Shown: piece after piece, positions 1 to 8,436 of the stretch
How the letters are laid out: each line of letters opens with the position of its first letter
Position numbering within the stretch: the first letter of the stretch is position 1
Source: Luteibacter sp. UNCMF331Sha3.1
GTDB taxonomy: Bacteria; Pseudomonadota; Gammaproteobacteria; Xanthomonadales; Rhodanobacteraceae
Assembly: GCF_900109915.1 (NCBI RefSeq)
Contig: NZ_FOBU01000002.1
Span: 761,170-825,169, forward strand
Direction: 5' to 3'
Length of the DNA stretch: 64,000 nt
Program-made: the position numbers and the translations under genes
The notes under the pieces: generated by a model
Told to the model about the DNA's origin: nothing
Databases searched by the model: none
What the model saw: the letters and a program-made list of their open reading frames with translations, nothing else

Positions 1-179
1 TATTCGACGAAGCAGGCTTCGAGGGACGGTTCGACGCGGGTGATGCGGCCTTTATAGATGTTGGCCTTTTTCTGTTCCCGGGACGGGATTTCGATATCGA
101 GGTCGTACAGGTTCTGACCATCGACGATGGCCACACGCAACTCTTCGCGCTGAGTCGCGTTGATCAACATACGCTTCAT
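1..179 (-). CDS. rne: Ribonuclease E, N-terminal fragment (runs off window)
   Basis: The first 59 codons of RNase E, the endoribonuclease that starts mRNA decay and processes rRNA and tRNA and that scaffolds the degradosome at the inner membrane. The protein begins [20 protein letters not shown] and continues to [21 protein letters not shown], which is the family signature leading into the S1 RNA-binding domain (from about residue 39). The ATG is preceded by GAGGAA about 6 nt upstream. The gene continues past the left edge. It diverges from rluC, the usual rne/rluC arrangement in gammaproteobacteria. RNase G shares part of this start, but the rluC neighbour favours rne. Confidence 0.93.
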   Translation of the reverse strand, partial: MKRMLINATQREELRVAIVDGQNLYDLDIEIPSREQKKANIYKGRITRVEPSLEACFVE

Positions 180-529
180 TGTGGGTTCCTCGGCCTTGCC
201 GCGCGGCCGCGCGCCGCGGTGGCGCCCATGTGGCGGCCTGCCGGGGATCGCGCCGCAGCGGTGAGGCTTCAAGCGGCATGGGATCCGGGACCGATACCTG
301 GACCCGGCGTGATTCGTGAATAAGCGCCTTGCAACCGGTCCGCGTCCTTACGGATTAGCCGGACAACCGCAACCCGAACCGCTACGATGTGGGGTGTCCT
401 CGCCTTCCGACCCCTCGGAAGGAACGGCGCGACACTCGCCCTACGCAGCGACACTGGCACCCCGCGAGAGATGAGTCTTCAGCGGAGCCTGGCGCTGGCC
501 GAGTATCCTATCAATTTCGAGTTTTATCA
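180..529. promoter_or_regulatory. rne-rluC divergent intergenic region (350 bp)
   Basis: No credible gene lies between the divergent starts of rne and rluC. The length matches the long rne leader known in enterobacteria, where RNase E cleaves its own 5' UTR to autoregulate. The half nearest rne is very GC-rich and can form stems (GCGCGGCCGCGC core around 200-220). The half nearest rluC is less GC-rich, with TATCCT and TATCAA stretches at about 504-515. I could not fix either transcription start; the regulatory role is inferred from the rne family. Confidence 0.5.
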
Positions 530-1477
530 ATGCAGACGGCAACTTCCCTCGACGGCGGCCAAGGTGTGCGCATCGTCGAAATCGGTCCCGAGCGGGATGG
601 TCAGCGCGTGGACAACGCCCTGATGACCCTCCTGAAGGGCGTGCCGCGCAGTCTGGTCTACCGGATCCTGAGAACGGGGCAGGTCCGGATCAACGGCAAG
701 CGCGCCAAGCCCGAGACCCGCCTGGCCCTCGGCGACATGCTCCGTATTCCGCCGGTTCGCGTGGCCGAGCGCGAGGAGGGCGTGGCCCCGTCCGGCATGG
801 TGAAGGCGGTGGCTGACGCGGTCATTTTCGAGGACAAGCACTTCCTCGTGATCGACAAGCCGGTCGGCATCGCCGCCCACGGCGGCAGCGGCGTGAGCCA
901 TGGCGCCATCGAGCTGTTGCGGGCCGCCCGGCCGAACGAGCACCTCGAGCTGGTGCACCGCCTCGATCGCGACACCAGCGGCGTGCTGGTGCTCGCCCGC
1001 TCCCGCCCCGGCCTCACCGGCCTGCAGGCGCTGATCCGCGAGAACGACGTGGTCAAGCAGTACCTTTGCCTGATGACCGGCACCCCGCGGAAGGCGAAAT
1101 TCGACGTCAACGCGCCCCTGCTGAAGTCCGTGCTCCACGGCGGCGAGCGGATGGTGCGTGTCGACGACGGGGGCAAGCCCTCGCTGACCTTCTTCCAGGA
1201 GCTGGAGCAGTACCCCGGCTCGCGCCTGATGCAGGCCACGCTCGGGACGGGGCGCACCCACCAGATCCGCGTGCATGCCCAGTACATCGGCCATCCGCTG
1301 GCGGGGGACCCGAAATACGGCGACGAGGAAGCCAACAAACGCTTCCGCGCCAAGGGCCTGAAGCGCATGTTCCTGCACGCGTCGCGGATGAGTTTCGATC
1401 TCGGCGGCAAGAATTACGACTTTTCGGCCCCGCTGCCGGATGACCTGAAGGCTTTCCTGGACAACCTCCGCGCCTAG
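530..1477 (+). CDS. rluC: 23S rRNA pseudouridine synthase RluC
   Basis: A 315-residue RluA-family pseudouridine synthase that converts uridines 955, 2504 and 2580 (E. coli numbering) in 23S rRNA. An N-terminal S4 RNA-binding domain (about residues 25-75, RQVRINGKRAKPETRL-like stretch) is followed by the catalytic domain with the hallmark HRLDRDTSG containing the nucleophilic Asp (about residue 150) and the late GRTHQIRVHAQYIGHPLAGD block. I start at the ATG at 530 (MQTATSLDGG), because upstream in-frame codons look non-coding and the S4 domain lies at the usual distance. The RBS is weak. It diverges from rne, which supports RluC over the paralogues RluA and RluD. Confidence 0.92.
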   Translation: MQTATSLDGGQGVRIVEIGPERDGQRVDNALMTLLKGVPRSLVYRILRTGQVRINGKRAKPETRLALGDMLRIPPVRVAEREEGVAPSGMVKAVADAVIFEDKHFLVIDKPVGIAAHGGSGVSHGAIELLRAARPNEHLELVHRLDRDTSGVLVLARSRPGLTGLQALIRENDVVKQYLCLMTGTPRKAKFDVNAPLLKSVLHGGERMVRVDDGGKPSLTFFQELEQYPGSRLMQATLGTGRTHQIRVHAQYIGHPLAGDPKYGDEEANKRFRAKGLKRMFLHASRMSFDLGGKNYDFSAPLPDDLKAFLDNLRA

Positions 1478-1528
1478 GAGCTCGCCGTCGACGCGGGCGA
1501 AGTCATCGCCCGCGAAGCGCGATCGCGG

Positions 1529-2926
1529 CTAATTCAGAAACCGGGCGCTCACTTCCATCGACCGCAGCACCCCGCCGGCCAGACCCGCCTGAAGCAGGAG
1601 CGCGCTCGCCGCGTGGGCGATGGCGATGGGCAGGATGGCCCGATGGCGCAGGAACCACCACGCCCAGCCGAGCTCTGCCACGAAGCACAGCTGCATCAGC
1701 AGCCCGTTGGGCGTGTGGAGCAGGGCGAACGCGAGCGCCGCGAGCAGCACGGCCCATGGCCTTGGCAGGGCGCGATCGAGCAAGCCGGCCAGCACCGCGA
1801 GCACGAGCCACTGCTGGACCATGGCCCAGCCGACGTAGATCAGGGCACGGTTCACCGGCGGCCACGCCAGTGGATGGCCGACGAACGCGACCAGACCGCC
1901 TGCGACGACGATCGCCAGCCAGGGCCAGCCGACGCCGCGCCACGACACCCATACGTGCCACGGGGGCACGGCTCGACGCCACGTGAGGAAGGCGGCATAA
2001 GCCACGCCCAGCGTGAAGATCAGGATGCCTGCGACGGCTGGGTGAGGGCCGAAGCCGAGTCCCGCGATGAATCCCAGGGGCCCCGCGGCGACGAGCGCCG
2101 CGTTGACCAGGTCCACGGAACGGCCGGCGCGACGGCGAAGGAGCCACCCGCCGCCACCGAGGAGGGCGGCGTAGATCGCGAGCAGCAGCCACCCGGTCCA
2201 CGGGGGCGCCGGACGATAGATGGCCTGGTCGAAGGTCACGAGGGGATCGGCGGCCCGCTGGTTGTCGCGCCAGGCGAGCAGCGCCTCCGCGCCAAGCCCG
2301 CGAGGAAGGCTGCCGGCATGCGGCTCGACGATGCCGGAGGAGGGCAGCAGTGCCGCCGACTGCAGCGTCACACGGGCGCTCGGCGGCAGGACCATGCCCA
2401 GTCGAAGCATCGCGGCCCGGCGCGGTGCGGGTACGGCCTTGCCCGCGTCGTCGTGCCAGGCGAGTGCGGGCAGGCGGACCGTGAGGTCGGGTGCGTCGGG
2501 TCCCAGGACGCCGATCGCGGCGTGGCGCATCGGTTCGTCGAACGCCTCACGGACGGAAACGGACGCGGCGACCGGGACGGAGGCGTGGGCCCGGAGGTGG
2601 AGTTCGTCGATCCGCCGGATGTCGGCCGTACGAGCGAGCGGGAAGCCCACTTCGGCGGGTGACCCGTCGGTGGCGCGCACGGTGAGCCCGTCGGCGCCCG
2701 CGTCGAGCGTGGCACCGCCGAAGGCCTGCCCCGCGACCACGTCGTCCGCGTGCCGGAAACGCCACGACCACGGCGAGGCGCCGGCGTCGAAGCGGGCTCG
2801 TTCCGCCGCGCTGTCCCGTTCGATCGCCCCGCGCACCGCGCGCGCGGCCAGCTGGGGAAGCAGCGCGAACAGCGCGACCGCGACGACGATGGCCGCGACG
2901 GCGTGCCAGCGGGCTCGGGAGGGCAT
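1529..2926 (-). CDS. Membrane protein with degenerate CPBP (CAAX protease-like) domain
   Basis: 465 residues. An N-terminal membrane anchor (ALFALLPQLAARAV) is followed by about 220 probably periplasmic residues, then several membrane segments (about 240-460). The C-terminal half looks like a CPBP/Abi intramembrane protease: FALLH matches the second motif and AIAHAASA the third. The first motif, normally EExxxR with the catalytic glutamates, reads VQQWLVL here, and the Asn of the third motif is Ala. It may therefore be proteolytically inactive. It starts 2 nt after the phhB stop, so the two are co-transcribed. Convergent with rluC. Substrate unknown. Confidence 0.6.
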   Translation of the reverse strand: MPSRARWHAVAAIVVAVALFALLPQLAARAVRGAIERDSAAERARFDAGASPWSWRFRHADDVVAGQAFGGATLDAGADGLTVRATDGSPAEVGFPLARTADIRRIDELHLRAHASVPVAASVSVREAFDEPMRHAAIGVLGPDAPDLTVRLPALAWHDDAGKAVPAPRRAAMLRLGMVLPPSARVTLQSAALLPSSGIVEPHAGSLPRGLGAEALLAWRDNQRAADPLVTFDQAIYRPAPPWTGWLLLAIYAALLGGGGWLLRRRAGRSVDLVNAALVAAGPLGFIAGLGFGPHPAVAGILIFTLGVAYAAFLTWRRAVPPWHVWVSWRGVGWPWLAIVVAGGLVAFVGHPLAWPPVNRALIYVGWAMVQQWLVLAVLAGLLDRALPRPWAVLLAALAFALLHTPNGLLMQLCFVAELGWAWWFLRHRAILPIAIAHAASALLLQAGLAGGVLRSMEVSARFLN

Positions 2927-2928
2927 CG

Positions 2929-3270
2929 TCAGCGGTCCAGCAGGGCCTCGACGCGTGCCGCGCAGATCATGTCGTTCAGTGACAGGCCGCCGACGTCATG
3001 GGTCGACCACAGCACCTGGCAATGGCCGTAACCGGCTTCGAGGTCGGGGTGGTGGTCTTCCTGATTGGCCATGAAGCCCACCGCGTTGATGAATCCAAGC
3101 GTGTGGTGGAAGTCCGGAAAGCGGAAGTCCTTGACGATCGCCTTGCCGTCGCCCGAGAGCGTCCAGCCGGGCAAGTCCGTCAGATAGCCATCGATGGCGG
3201 CACGATCGAGGGCGTTCTCCGCCCCTTTGCGCGGCTGGCAGTGCTGGGTGGCGAGCGGGGAAAGCGGCAT
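2929..3270 (-). CDS. phhB: Pterin-4a-carbinolamine dehydratase
   Basis: 113 residues, the usual length. It dehydrates 4a-hydroxytetrahydrobiopterin to the quinonoid dihydropterin and so recycles the cofactor of phenylalanine hydroxylase in the cytoplasm. The family core is clear: FINAVGFMANQEDHHPDLEAGYG contains the active-site His pair and Pro-Asp, followed by VLWSTHDVGGLSLNDM. Start ATG preceded by AAGGAT. The N-terminal 20 residues with two prolines and a Cys are typical of bacterial homologues. Phenylalanine hydroxylase is not in this window. First gene of a two-gene unit with the CPBP-like protein. Confidence 0.92.
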   Translation of the reverse strand: MPLSPLATQHCQPRKGAENALDRAAIDGYLTDLPGWTLSGDGKAIVKDFRFPDFHHTLGFINAVGFMANQEDHHPDLEAGYGHCQVLWSTHDVGGLSLNDMICAARVEALLDR

Positions 3271-3407
3271 GGCGGCGGATCCTTGCGTGGAGAGCGCGAA
3301 GCGTCGCCGCGCGCGGTTGAATTGTCAAAAGGGGACGCCAACTGAAAACGGTACTAAAATGGTGCTGTTTCCGGCATTCCCCGGCCGGACCTCCTTCGGA
3401 GTCATCC

Positions 3408-3998
3408 ATGATCGACATTTCGGAACGCGCCCAGGCGCACTTCCAGCGCCTCGTGGCGCAACAGAACGAAGACGGCCTGGGCATCCGCCTGCGTGTGGTC
3501 GCGGCAGGCACGCCCTCGGCCCAGTGCGAACTCGAGTTCTGCACCCCGTCCGATCTGACCGGCGACGAGTGGACCGTCGAGTGCGAGGGATTCAACATCT
3601 ACGTCGACACGGAAAGCATGCGCTGGCTCGACCCGGCCACGATCGACTACGAGACCACCCCCACGGGCAGCCAGCTCAACATTCGCGCGCCTCGGATCAA
3701 GGGCGATGCCCCGGGCGAGGGTGCCGGCCTCGTCGAGCGCGTGCAGTTCGTTCTGGAGTCCGAGATCGCGCCGCAGATCGCGTCCCACGGCGGCCGCATC
3801 TCGCTGGTGGAGGTCACGTCCGGGGGCGTCGTGGTGCTGCGCTTCGGCGGTGGCTGCCACGGATGCGGCATGGTCGACGTCACGCTGAAGAACGGCGTCG
3901 AGAAGACCCTGCGCGAGCGCATCCCGGAAATCACGGAAGTCCGCGACGCCACCGACCACGAAACCGGCGACAAGCCGTACTTCGCCCGGGCGGGCTGA
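3408..3998 (+). CDS. nfuA: Fe-S cluster biogenesis protein NfuA
   Basis: 196 residues: an A-type-like N-terminal domain (residues 1-95, lacking the catalytic cysteines as in E. coli NfuA) and a C-terminal NifU-like domain with the cluster ligand motif CHGCG (about residue 152-156). NfuA carries a [4Fe-4S] cluster at a dimer interface and delivers it to apo-proteins such as lipoyl synthase and aconitase under stress. GGAG precedes the ATG by about 6 nt. A TAAAAT hexamer at 3355-3360 could be a -10 element; no clear -35 is at the right distance. Single gene, convergent with the cytochromes. Confidence 0.93.
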   Translation: MIDISERAQAHFQRLVAQQNEDGLGIRLRVVAAGTPSAQCELEFCTPSDLTGDEWTVECEGFNIYVDTESMRWLDPATIDYETTPTGSQLNIRAPRIKGDAPGEGAGLVERVQFVLESEIAPQIASHGGRISLVEVTSGGVVVLRFGGGCHGCGMVDVTLKNGVEKTLRERIPEITEVRDATDHETGDKPYFARAG

Positions 3999-4014
3999 TC
4001 CAGCCCGCCGGTGA

Positions 4015-4365
4015 TCACTCGCCCTGGATGTGCCCTTCGAGGCCGCTCAGGCGGGTGGGCATGGTCGAGAAATACGCCGAGATATCGGTGATGTCCTGAT
4101 CGGAGAGCGTGGCGGCGAAGCCCTTCATCACGGGGTTGCCGCGCTGGCCGGTCTTGTACTCGTGGAGGGCCTGCGCGAGGTAGTCGGCGTACTGACCCGC
4201 GAGGCGCGGGTACTGCGGATCGACGGAGTTGCCGTCCTGACCGTGGCAGGCCACGCAGGTCGCGATCTTGGTCTTGCCGCGCGCGGGATCGCCGGCGGCG
4301 AAAGTCTGGGTGGCGGTCAGCGCGAGCAGCGCGCCGATGGCAATCAGGGAAAACCCACGGGTCAT
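4015..4365 (-). CDS. Exported monohaem cytochrome c
   Basis: 116 residues with a Sec signal peptide (FSLIAIGALLALTATQTFA, cleavage near AA-GD), one haem-binding CVACH (about residues 37-41) and the distal Met in NPVMKG. The periplasmic domain is a class I cytochrome c of the c4/c5 type, an electron carrier to terminal oxidases or other acceptors. The true start is the ATG at 4365; in-frame upstream sequence overlaps the next gene. It lies 17 nt downstream of a second cytochrome gene of the same fold, so the pair is probably one transcript. The exact redox partner cannot be read from the sequence. Confidence 0.85.
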   Translation of the reverse strand: MTRGFSLIAIGALLALTATQTFAAGDPARGKTKIATCVACHGQDGNSVDPQYPRLAGQYADYLAQALHEYKTGQRGNPVMKGFAATLSDQDITDISAYFSTMPTRLSGLEGHIQGE

Positions 4366-4382
4366 CGTTCGTCCTCGGCGAC

Positions 4383-4709
4383 TTACTTGGCGAGACTGGA
4401 GAGATAGGCGGCGATATCGGCGATGTCTTCGTTGGACAGGCTGTCGGCCTGTGCGGACATCGTGGGATGTTTGCGGTCGCCACCCTTCGTCCGGTACGAC
4501 TTCAGCGCATTGACGATGTACTGCTCGTTCTGCCCGGCGATGTGCGGCACGTGGTACTCGGGATAGACGTTGCTGTACCCCGGCACGCCATGGCAGCCGT
4601 TGCAGGTGTAGACGAGCGTCCGCCCCCTGGTCTTGTCCCCTTCGGCGTGCACCGCGGATGCGGCGCACAGAGCTACAGCGATCAGTCCAACCAGATGCAG
4701 ACGCTTCAT
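4383..4709 (-). CDS. Exported monohaem cytochrome c
   Basis: 108 residues: signal peptide (LVGLIAVALCAASAVHA), haem motif CNGCHG (about residues 37-42) and candidate axial Met in HPTMSAQ. It is a paralogue of the downstream cytochrome, sharing the QNEQYIVNALKSYRTK / QYADYLAQALHEYKTG helix and the SNEDIADIAAYLSSL C-terminal helix. Start ATG at 4709 with AGGGAT upstream. The two adjacent monohaem proteins look like the two halves of a dihaem cytochrome c4 encoded separately; that comparison is inference. Confidence 0.85.
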   Translation of the reverse strand: MKRLHLVGLIAVALCAASAVHAEGDKTRGRTLVYTCNGCHGVPGYSNVYPEYHVPHIAGQNEQYIVNALKSYRTKGGDRKHPTMSAQADSLSNEDIADIAAYLSSLAK

Positions 4710-4797
4710 TAAGAAATCCCTGGGTGCCGGGCGGGGCCGGGGTTGAATAGCCGTCGGAGTATAGAGGCGTGTCGCGACGGCGGACAACCGCAGGGCA

Positions 4798-6030
4798 TCA
4801 GAACAGGCTGCGGATGATGTGGACGCCGGCGATGTATTCGCCCGCGATGGTGCCCATGCTCACCAGGAAGAAGTTCAGCAGCGTGCGCGCCACGCGGTTC
4901 TTCCACCAGCCCGTCCAGTGCGTGATGTCGTCGCGCAGGCGTTCGAAGTCGACCACGCGCGGCTTGCGCACCCAGGCTTCGGCCATGGCACTGATGGCGC
5001 CGGAGGGAATGCCGGGACGGAACGGCTTCAGCGGGGCGACGACGAACGCCGCCACGATGGACAGCGGATGACCGCCGGCGATCAGCGCACCGAGCGCCGA
5101 GAGGCCGCCGGTCAGCAGGATCCAGTTCTTCAGCGCGTCGATGCCGAGGCTCGGGCTGCGGTAGAAGGCGTAGCCGATGGCCGCGAAGATGCCGAGCACC
5201 AGCGCCACCGCGAGTACCTTCGGCCACTTCGGGGCGGGCGGCGTCACGGCGAGATCGTCGGCCAGCGCACGGGCGTCGCCGTGCTGCCCGGCCAGCTGTG
5301 CGCTCATGCCTTTCAGATGGCCGGCGCCGATCACGACGAGCACCTTGCGGCTGGGTGCCGCGGGGTCCATCGCGGCGCCGTTCTCGCGGAGCTTCGCGGC
5401 CATGAACTCGTCGCGTTCGGCGATCAGCGCGCGGTAGAGCGGTGCCGAGCCCGCCGCGAAGTCGCTGAAGGCGCTTTCCAGCAGATCGGACTGCTTGAGC
5501 TTCTCGATATCGGCCTCGGCGATTTCCTCGCGTTCGAAGACGCTGCCGAGCATGCCGGCGAGGAGTCCGAAGCGCTGGAAGAAGCCGACGCTGCGCCATG
5601 CCCGCTTCAGCGTCGTGCCCACTTCGCGGTCCACCAGCCAGACGGGGATGCCGCGCGCGTCGGCACCGTCCATCGCGGCCTTCATCTCCGCGCCTGGCTC
5701 GATGCCGTACTGCGCGGCGAGCCGCTTCTGGAACGATCCCAGCACCAGGCTCGCGGCGACCATGCCGGCCTTGCCCTGGCGGATCACCTGGAAGAGGTCC
5801 ATCTGCTTGAACGCTTCGGGGTCGCGAACGCCCTGCGCGCGGCTCGCGCAGAGTTCGACCGCCACGGCGTCGAAGTGCTCGGTGTCGAGCAGGGCGTCGA
5901 CCGCCTGCACGCTGGCGCGCGAAACATGCGCCGTGCCGAGGATGACGTACTCGACGCCTTCGCGCGTCATGCGCTCGATGGGTTGCCCTTCCAGGGCGGC
6001 GGGAAGGCTGACGTTCTCGGCCGGAATCAT
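4798..6030 (-). CDS. TraB/PrgY-family membrane protein
   Basis: 410 residues. The N-terminal domain (about 1-245) has the TraB signatures: YVILGTAHVSR near the start, a GxxExx-type VELCASR, and VLVVIGAGHLKGM near residue 240. The C-terminal part holds about four membrane segments (for example VLAVALVLGIFAAIGYAF, LLTGGLSALGALIAGG, IVAAFVVAPL, FLVSMGTIAGEYIAG). Members include Enterococcus TraB/PrgY, which dampens a peptide pheromone, and GumN-like metalloprotease folds with GxxH motifs. In proteobacteria the role is unknown. It lies 21 nt downstream of aguB on the same strand and may share its transcript. Confidence 0.85.
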   Translation of the reverse strand: MIPAENVSLPAALEGQPIERMTREGVEYVILGTAHVSRASVQAVDALLDTEHFDAVAVELCASRAQGVRDPEAFKQMDLFQVIRQGKAGMVAASLVLGSFQKRLAAQYGIEPGAEMKAAMDGADARGIPVWLVDREVGTTLKRAWRSVGFFQRFGLLAGMLGSVFEREEIAEADIEKLKQSDLLESAFSDFAAGSAPLYRALIAERDEFMAAKLRENGAAMDPAAPSRKVLVVIGAGHLKGMSAQLAGQHGDARALADDLAVTPPAPKWPKVLAVALVLGIFAAIGYAFYRSPSLGIDALKNWILLTGGLSALGALIAGGHPLSIVAAFVVAPLKPFRPGIPSGAISAMAEAWVRKPRVVDFERLRDDITHWTGWWKNRVARTLLNFFLVSMGTIAGEYIAGVHIIRSLF

Positions 6031-6051
6031 GCGGTGGCTAGTCCTTGTCGA

Positions 6052-6942
6052 TCAATCGCGGAAGCGTTTGGTGAGGTCGCCGTAGGCGTCGATGCGGCGG
6101 TCGCGCAGGAACGGCCAGATGCGGCGGACGTGCTCGCTGCGCTCCATGTCGACGTCGCAGATCAGCAGTTCGCGGCCGTCGGTGCCGGCCTGAGCGAGGA
6201 ACTCGCCCTGCGGTCCGGCGACGAAGCTGTTGCCCCAGAACTGAATACCGCTGCCCACGTTCGACGGATCCGCTTCGTAGCCCGTGCGGTTGCACGCGAG
6301 CAGCGGCAGGCCGTTGGCGACGGCATGGCCGCGCTGCACGGTGATCCAGGCCTCGCGCTGGCGCGCCTTTTCCTCGTCGGAATCGTTGGGATCCCAGCCG
6401 ATGGCCGTCGGGTAGAAGAGGATGTCGGCGCCGGCCAGCGCCATGAGGCGCGCGGCTTCCGGATACCACTGGTCCCAGCACACCAGCACGCCGAGCTTGC
6501 CGACCGACGTGGGGATCGGGTCGAAGCCCAGGTCGCCCGGCGTGAAGTAGAACTTCTCGTAGAACGCCGGATCGTCGGGAATGTGCATCTTGCGGTACTT
6601 GCCCGCGATCGCGCGCGAGCGATCGAAGACCACGGCGGTGTTGTGGTACAGGCCCGTCGCGCGCTTTTCGAAGATCGAGGCGACGACGACCAGCTTCAGT
6701 TCCTCGGCGAGCGCGCCGATGCGATCGGTGCCCGGCCCGGGGATGGTTTCGGCGAGATCGAACTCGTCGACGCTCTCGCGCTGGCAGAAATACGGGCCGT
6801 TGTGCAGCTCCTGCAGCAGCACGAGTTCGACGCCGGCTTTCGCGGCATCGCGCAGGCCGGTCTCGATCGCGTCGAGGTTCGCGTCGCGGCTGCCGCGGTC
6901 GGTTTCCTGGAGCAGGGCGACCTTGAGGGTCTTGCGGGTCAT
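6052..6942 (-). CDS. aguB: N-carbamoylputrescine amidase
   Basis: 296-residue nitrilase-superfamily enzyme hydrolysing N-carbamoylputrescine to putrescine, CO2 and ammonia. The catalytic triad is visible: Glu in LLQELHNGPYF (about residue 44), Lys in KYRKMHIPDD (about 118) and Cys in VLVCWDQWYPEAARLM (about 155). YFTPGD and NSFVAGPQGE are typical of the AguB branch. Two ATGs compete at 6951 and 6942; AGGA sits directly against the first but 8 nt before the second, so I chose 6942. It follows aguA by 48 nt, and together they form the arginine decarboxylase-dependent putrescine route. Confidence 0.93.
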   Translation of the reverse strand: MTRKTLKVALLQETDRGSRDANLDAIETGLRDAAKAGVELVLLQELHNGPYFCQRESVDEFDLAETIPGPGTDRIGALAEELKLVVVASIFEKRATGLYHNTAVVFDRSRAIAGKYRKMHIPDDPAFYEKFYFTPGDLGFDPIPTSVGKLGVLVCWDQWYPEAARLMALAGADILFYPTAIGWDPNDSDEEKARQREAWITVQRGHAVANGLPLLACNRTGYEADPSNVGSGIQFWGNSFVAGPQGEFLAQAGTDGRELLICDVDMERSEHVRRIWPFLRDRRIDAYGDLTKRFRD

Positions 6943-6990
6943 CGTCGTCATTCCTGGCGCGGCGATCGGCCGCGCGTTGCAGAGGGTGGG

Positions 6991-8025
6991 TCAGGCGGCG
7001 ATCGCGGCCGGCAGTTGCATGGTGATGCAGTGCAGGCTGCCGTTCTGCCAGATCAGCGGACGGCACGGCACCTGCACCACCTCGCGGCCCGGATGGGCCA
7101 GTCCGATGATGCGTGCCGCCTCGGCGTCGACCCGGTCGCCGTAGGCGGGCACGAGGACGGCGCCATTGACGATCAGGTAGTTCGCATAGGACGCCGCCAG
7201 TCGACGACCGTCGTCGAGGATCGGCTGCGCCCAGGGCAACGGGTGCAACGGGTACGGCTTGCCTTCGGGCGATCGCAGCGCGGCGAGCTCCGCGGCCATC
7301 CGGCCCAGTTCCGCGAAATGCGGATCGCTGGCGTCGTCGCAGGCCTGGTAGACGATGCCGCCGTCCGGGCTGAAACGGGCCAGCGTGTCGATATGGGCGT
7401 CGGTGTCGTCGCCTTCAAGGTAACCGTGGTCCAGCCACAGCACGCGGCTGGCGTGAAGCGTGGTCGCCAGCGTGTCGGTCATCGCCTCGCGCGAGAGTTC
7501 CGGGTGACGCTGCGTCAGGCACTTCCAGGTGGTCAGGATGGTGCCCTGGCCGTCGCTCTCGATGCCGCCGCCCTCGAGCGCCCAGTCGATGCGCCTGTGC
7601 GGCAGGCCGGACAGCACGCCGCGCTCGAGCAGGCCGGAGATCAGGGCGTCGTCCTGTTCCGCGCCGAACTTGCCGCCCCAGCCCGTGAAACGGTAGTCGT
7701 TGAGCAGCACGCCGTCCGGACCGGTCAGCGTGATCGGCCCCGAGTCGCGCAGCCAGGTGTCGTCGTAGGGCAGCTCGATGAAGTGGACGCGCGACATGTC
7801 GGCGCCGGTCCGCTCGATGGCCAGTCGCGCACGCTCGCGCAGCCCGGCGTCGGCGACCACGATGTGCAGCGGTTCGAAGCGCGTGACCGCGGCCGCGAGT
7901 GCCACGTAGGTGGTCTCGACACCGTCGAGGCGATCCGCCCAGTCGGTGTCCTCGTGGGGCCAGGCGATCAGCACGCCGGCCTGGGGCTCCCATTCGGCGG
8001 GCAGGCGATAGGACGATTCGGTCAT
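6991..8025 (-). CDS. aguA: Agmatine deiminase
   Basis: 344 residues, the length of the PAD_porph/agmatine deiminase family. It converts agmatine to N-carbamoylputrescine, the substrate of the next gene product. Family motifs: ADWEPQ-like AEWEPQAGVLIAWPH at the start, DDTWLRDSGP (about residue 95), the TWKCLTQRHPELSR block, and the catalytic Cys in NGSLHCITMQLPA near the C-terminus (about residue 335). The start ATG lacks a strong RBS. First gene of the aguA-aguB-(traB) unit. The arginine decarboxylase needed upstream is not in the window. Confidence 0.93.
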   Translation of the reverse strand: MTESSYRLPAEWEPQAGVLIAWPHEDTDWADRLDGVETTYVALAAAVTRFEPLHIVVADAGLRERARLAIERTGADMSRVHFIELPYDDTWLRDSGPITLTGPDGVLLNDYRFTGWGGKFGAEQDDALISGLLERGVLSGLPHRRIDWALEGGGIESDGQGTILTTWKCLTQRHPELSREAMTDTLATTLHASRVLWLDHGYLEGDDTDAHIDTLARFSPDGGIVYQACDDASDPHFAELGRMAAELAALRSPEGKPYPLHPLPWAQPILDDGRRLAASYANYLIVNGAVLVPAYGDRVDAEAARIIGLAHPGREVVQVPCRPLIWQNGSLHCITMQLPAAIAA

Positions 8026-8094
8026 GAGCGGGCGGCGAAGTGGGGGAAGCCCTCCATTGTAAGGCTTCCCGGTTACCGCTGCCCGAACGGCGCC

Positions 8095-8436
8095 TCAGCG
8101 CGGATTCGCGGGATTCGTGTTGTTGCCCGCCGGGGTGTTCAGCACGGCGTGGATCACGTGGCTGCGCTCGAAGTAGACGATGTAGCCGGGGTACATCCAG
8201 CGGTTGATCACCGGCTGGTGACGGCTGCCGCCGCCGCGCTGGTCCAGCTTCGAGGTGGGCTGGCCATACTGGCGCTCGACCTCGGCCATGCTCATGCCCT
8301 TCTTCGGAAGGTTCATGGCCTGCTCCTGCTTCACGCGCTCGACGAGAAGCGTGTCGCCGGCGCGGGCCGACGGAACCACGGCGGCGGACACGAAAGCCAG
8401 GGCGATCGCGGTCAGAACAGGCTTGAAGGTCTTCAT
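8095..8436 (-). CDS. Small exported protein with SmpA/BamE-like segment
   Basis: 113 residues with a clear signal peptide (VLTAIALAFVSAAVVPSARA, cleavage near ARA-GD). The mature part contains LPKKGMSMAEVERQYGQPTSK, which resembles the 'GMSMAEVxxxYGxP' turn of BamE/OmlA-like domains, then a Trp/Tyr-rich stretch (RWMYPGYIVYFERSHVIHAVL). It has no lipobox Cys, unlike BamE. Similar small proteins are common in Xanthomonadales but I know no function for them. Start ATG at 8436 chosen because the signal peptide begins there. It is divergent from the ABC-F gene across 178 bp. Confidence 0.7.
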   Translation of the reverse strand: MKTFKPVLTAIALAFVSAAVVPSARAGDTLLVERVKQEQAMNLPKKGMSMAEVERQYGQPTSKLDQRGGGSRHQPVINRWMYPGYIVYFERSHVIHAVLNTPAGNNTNPANPR

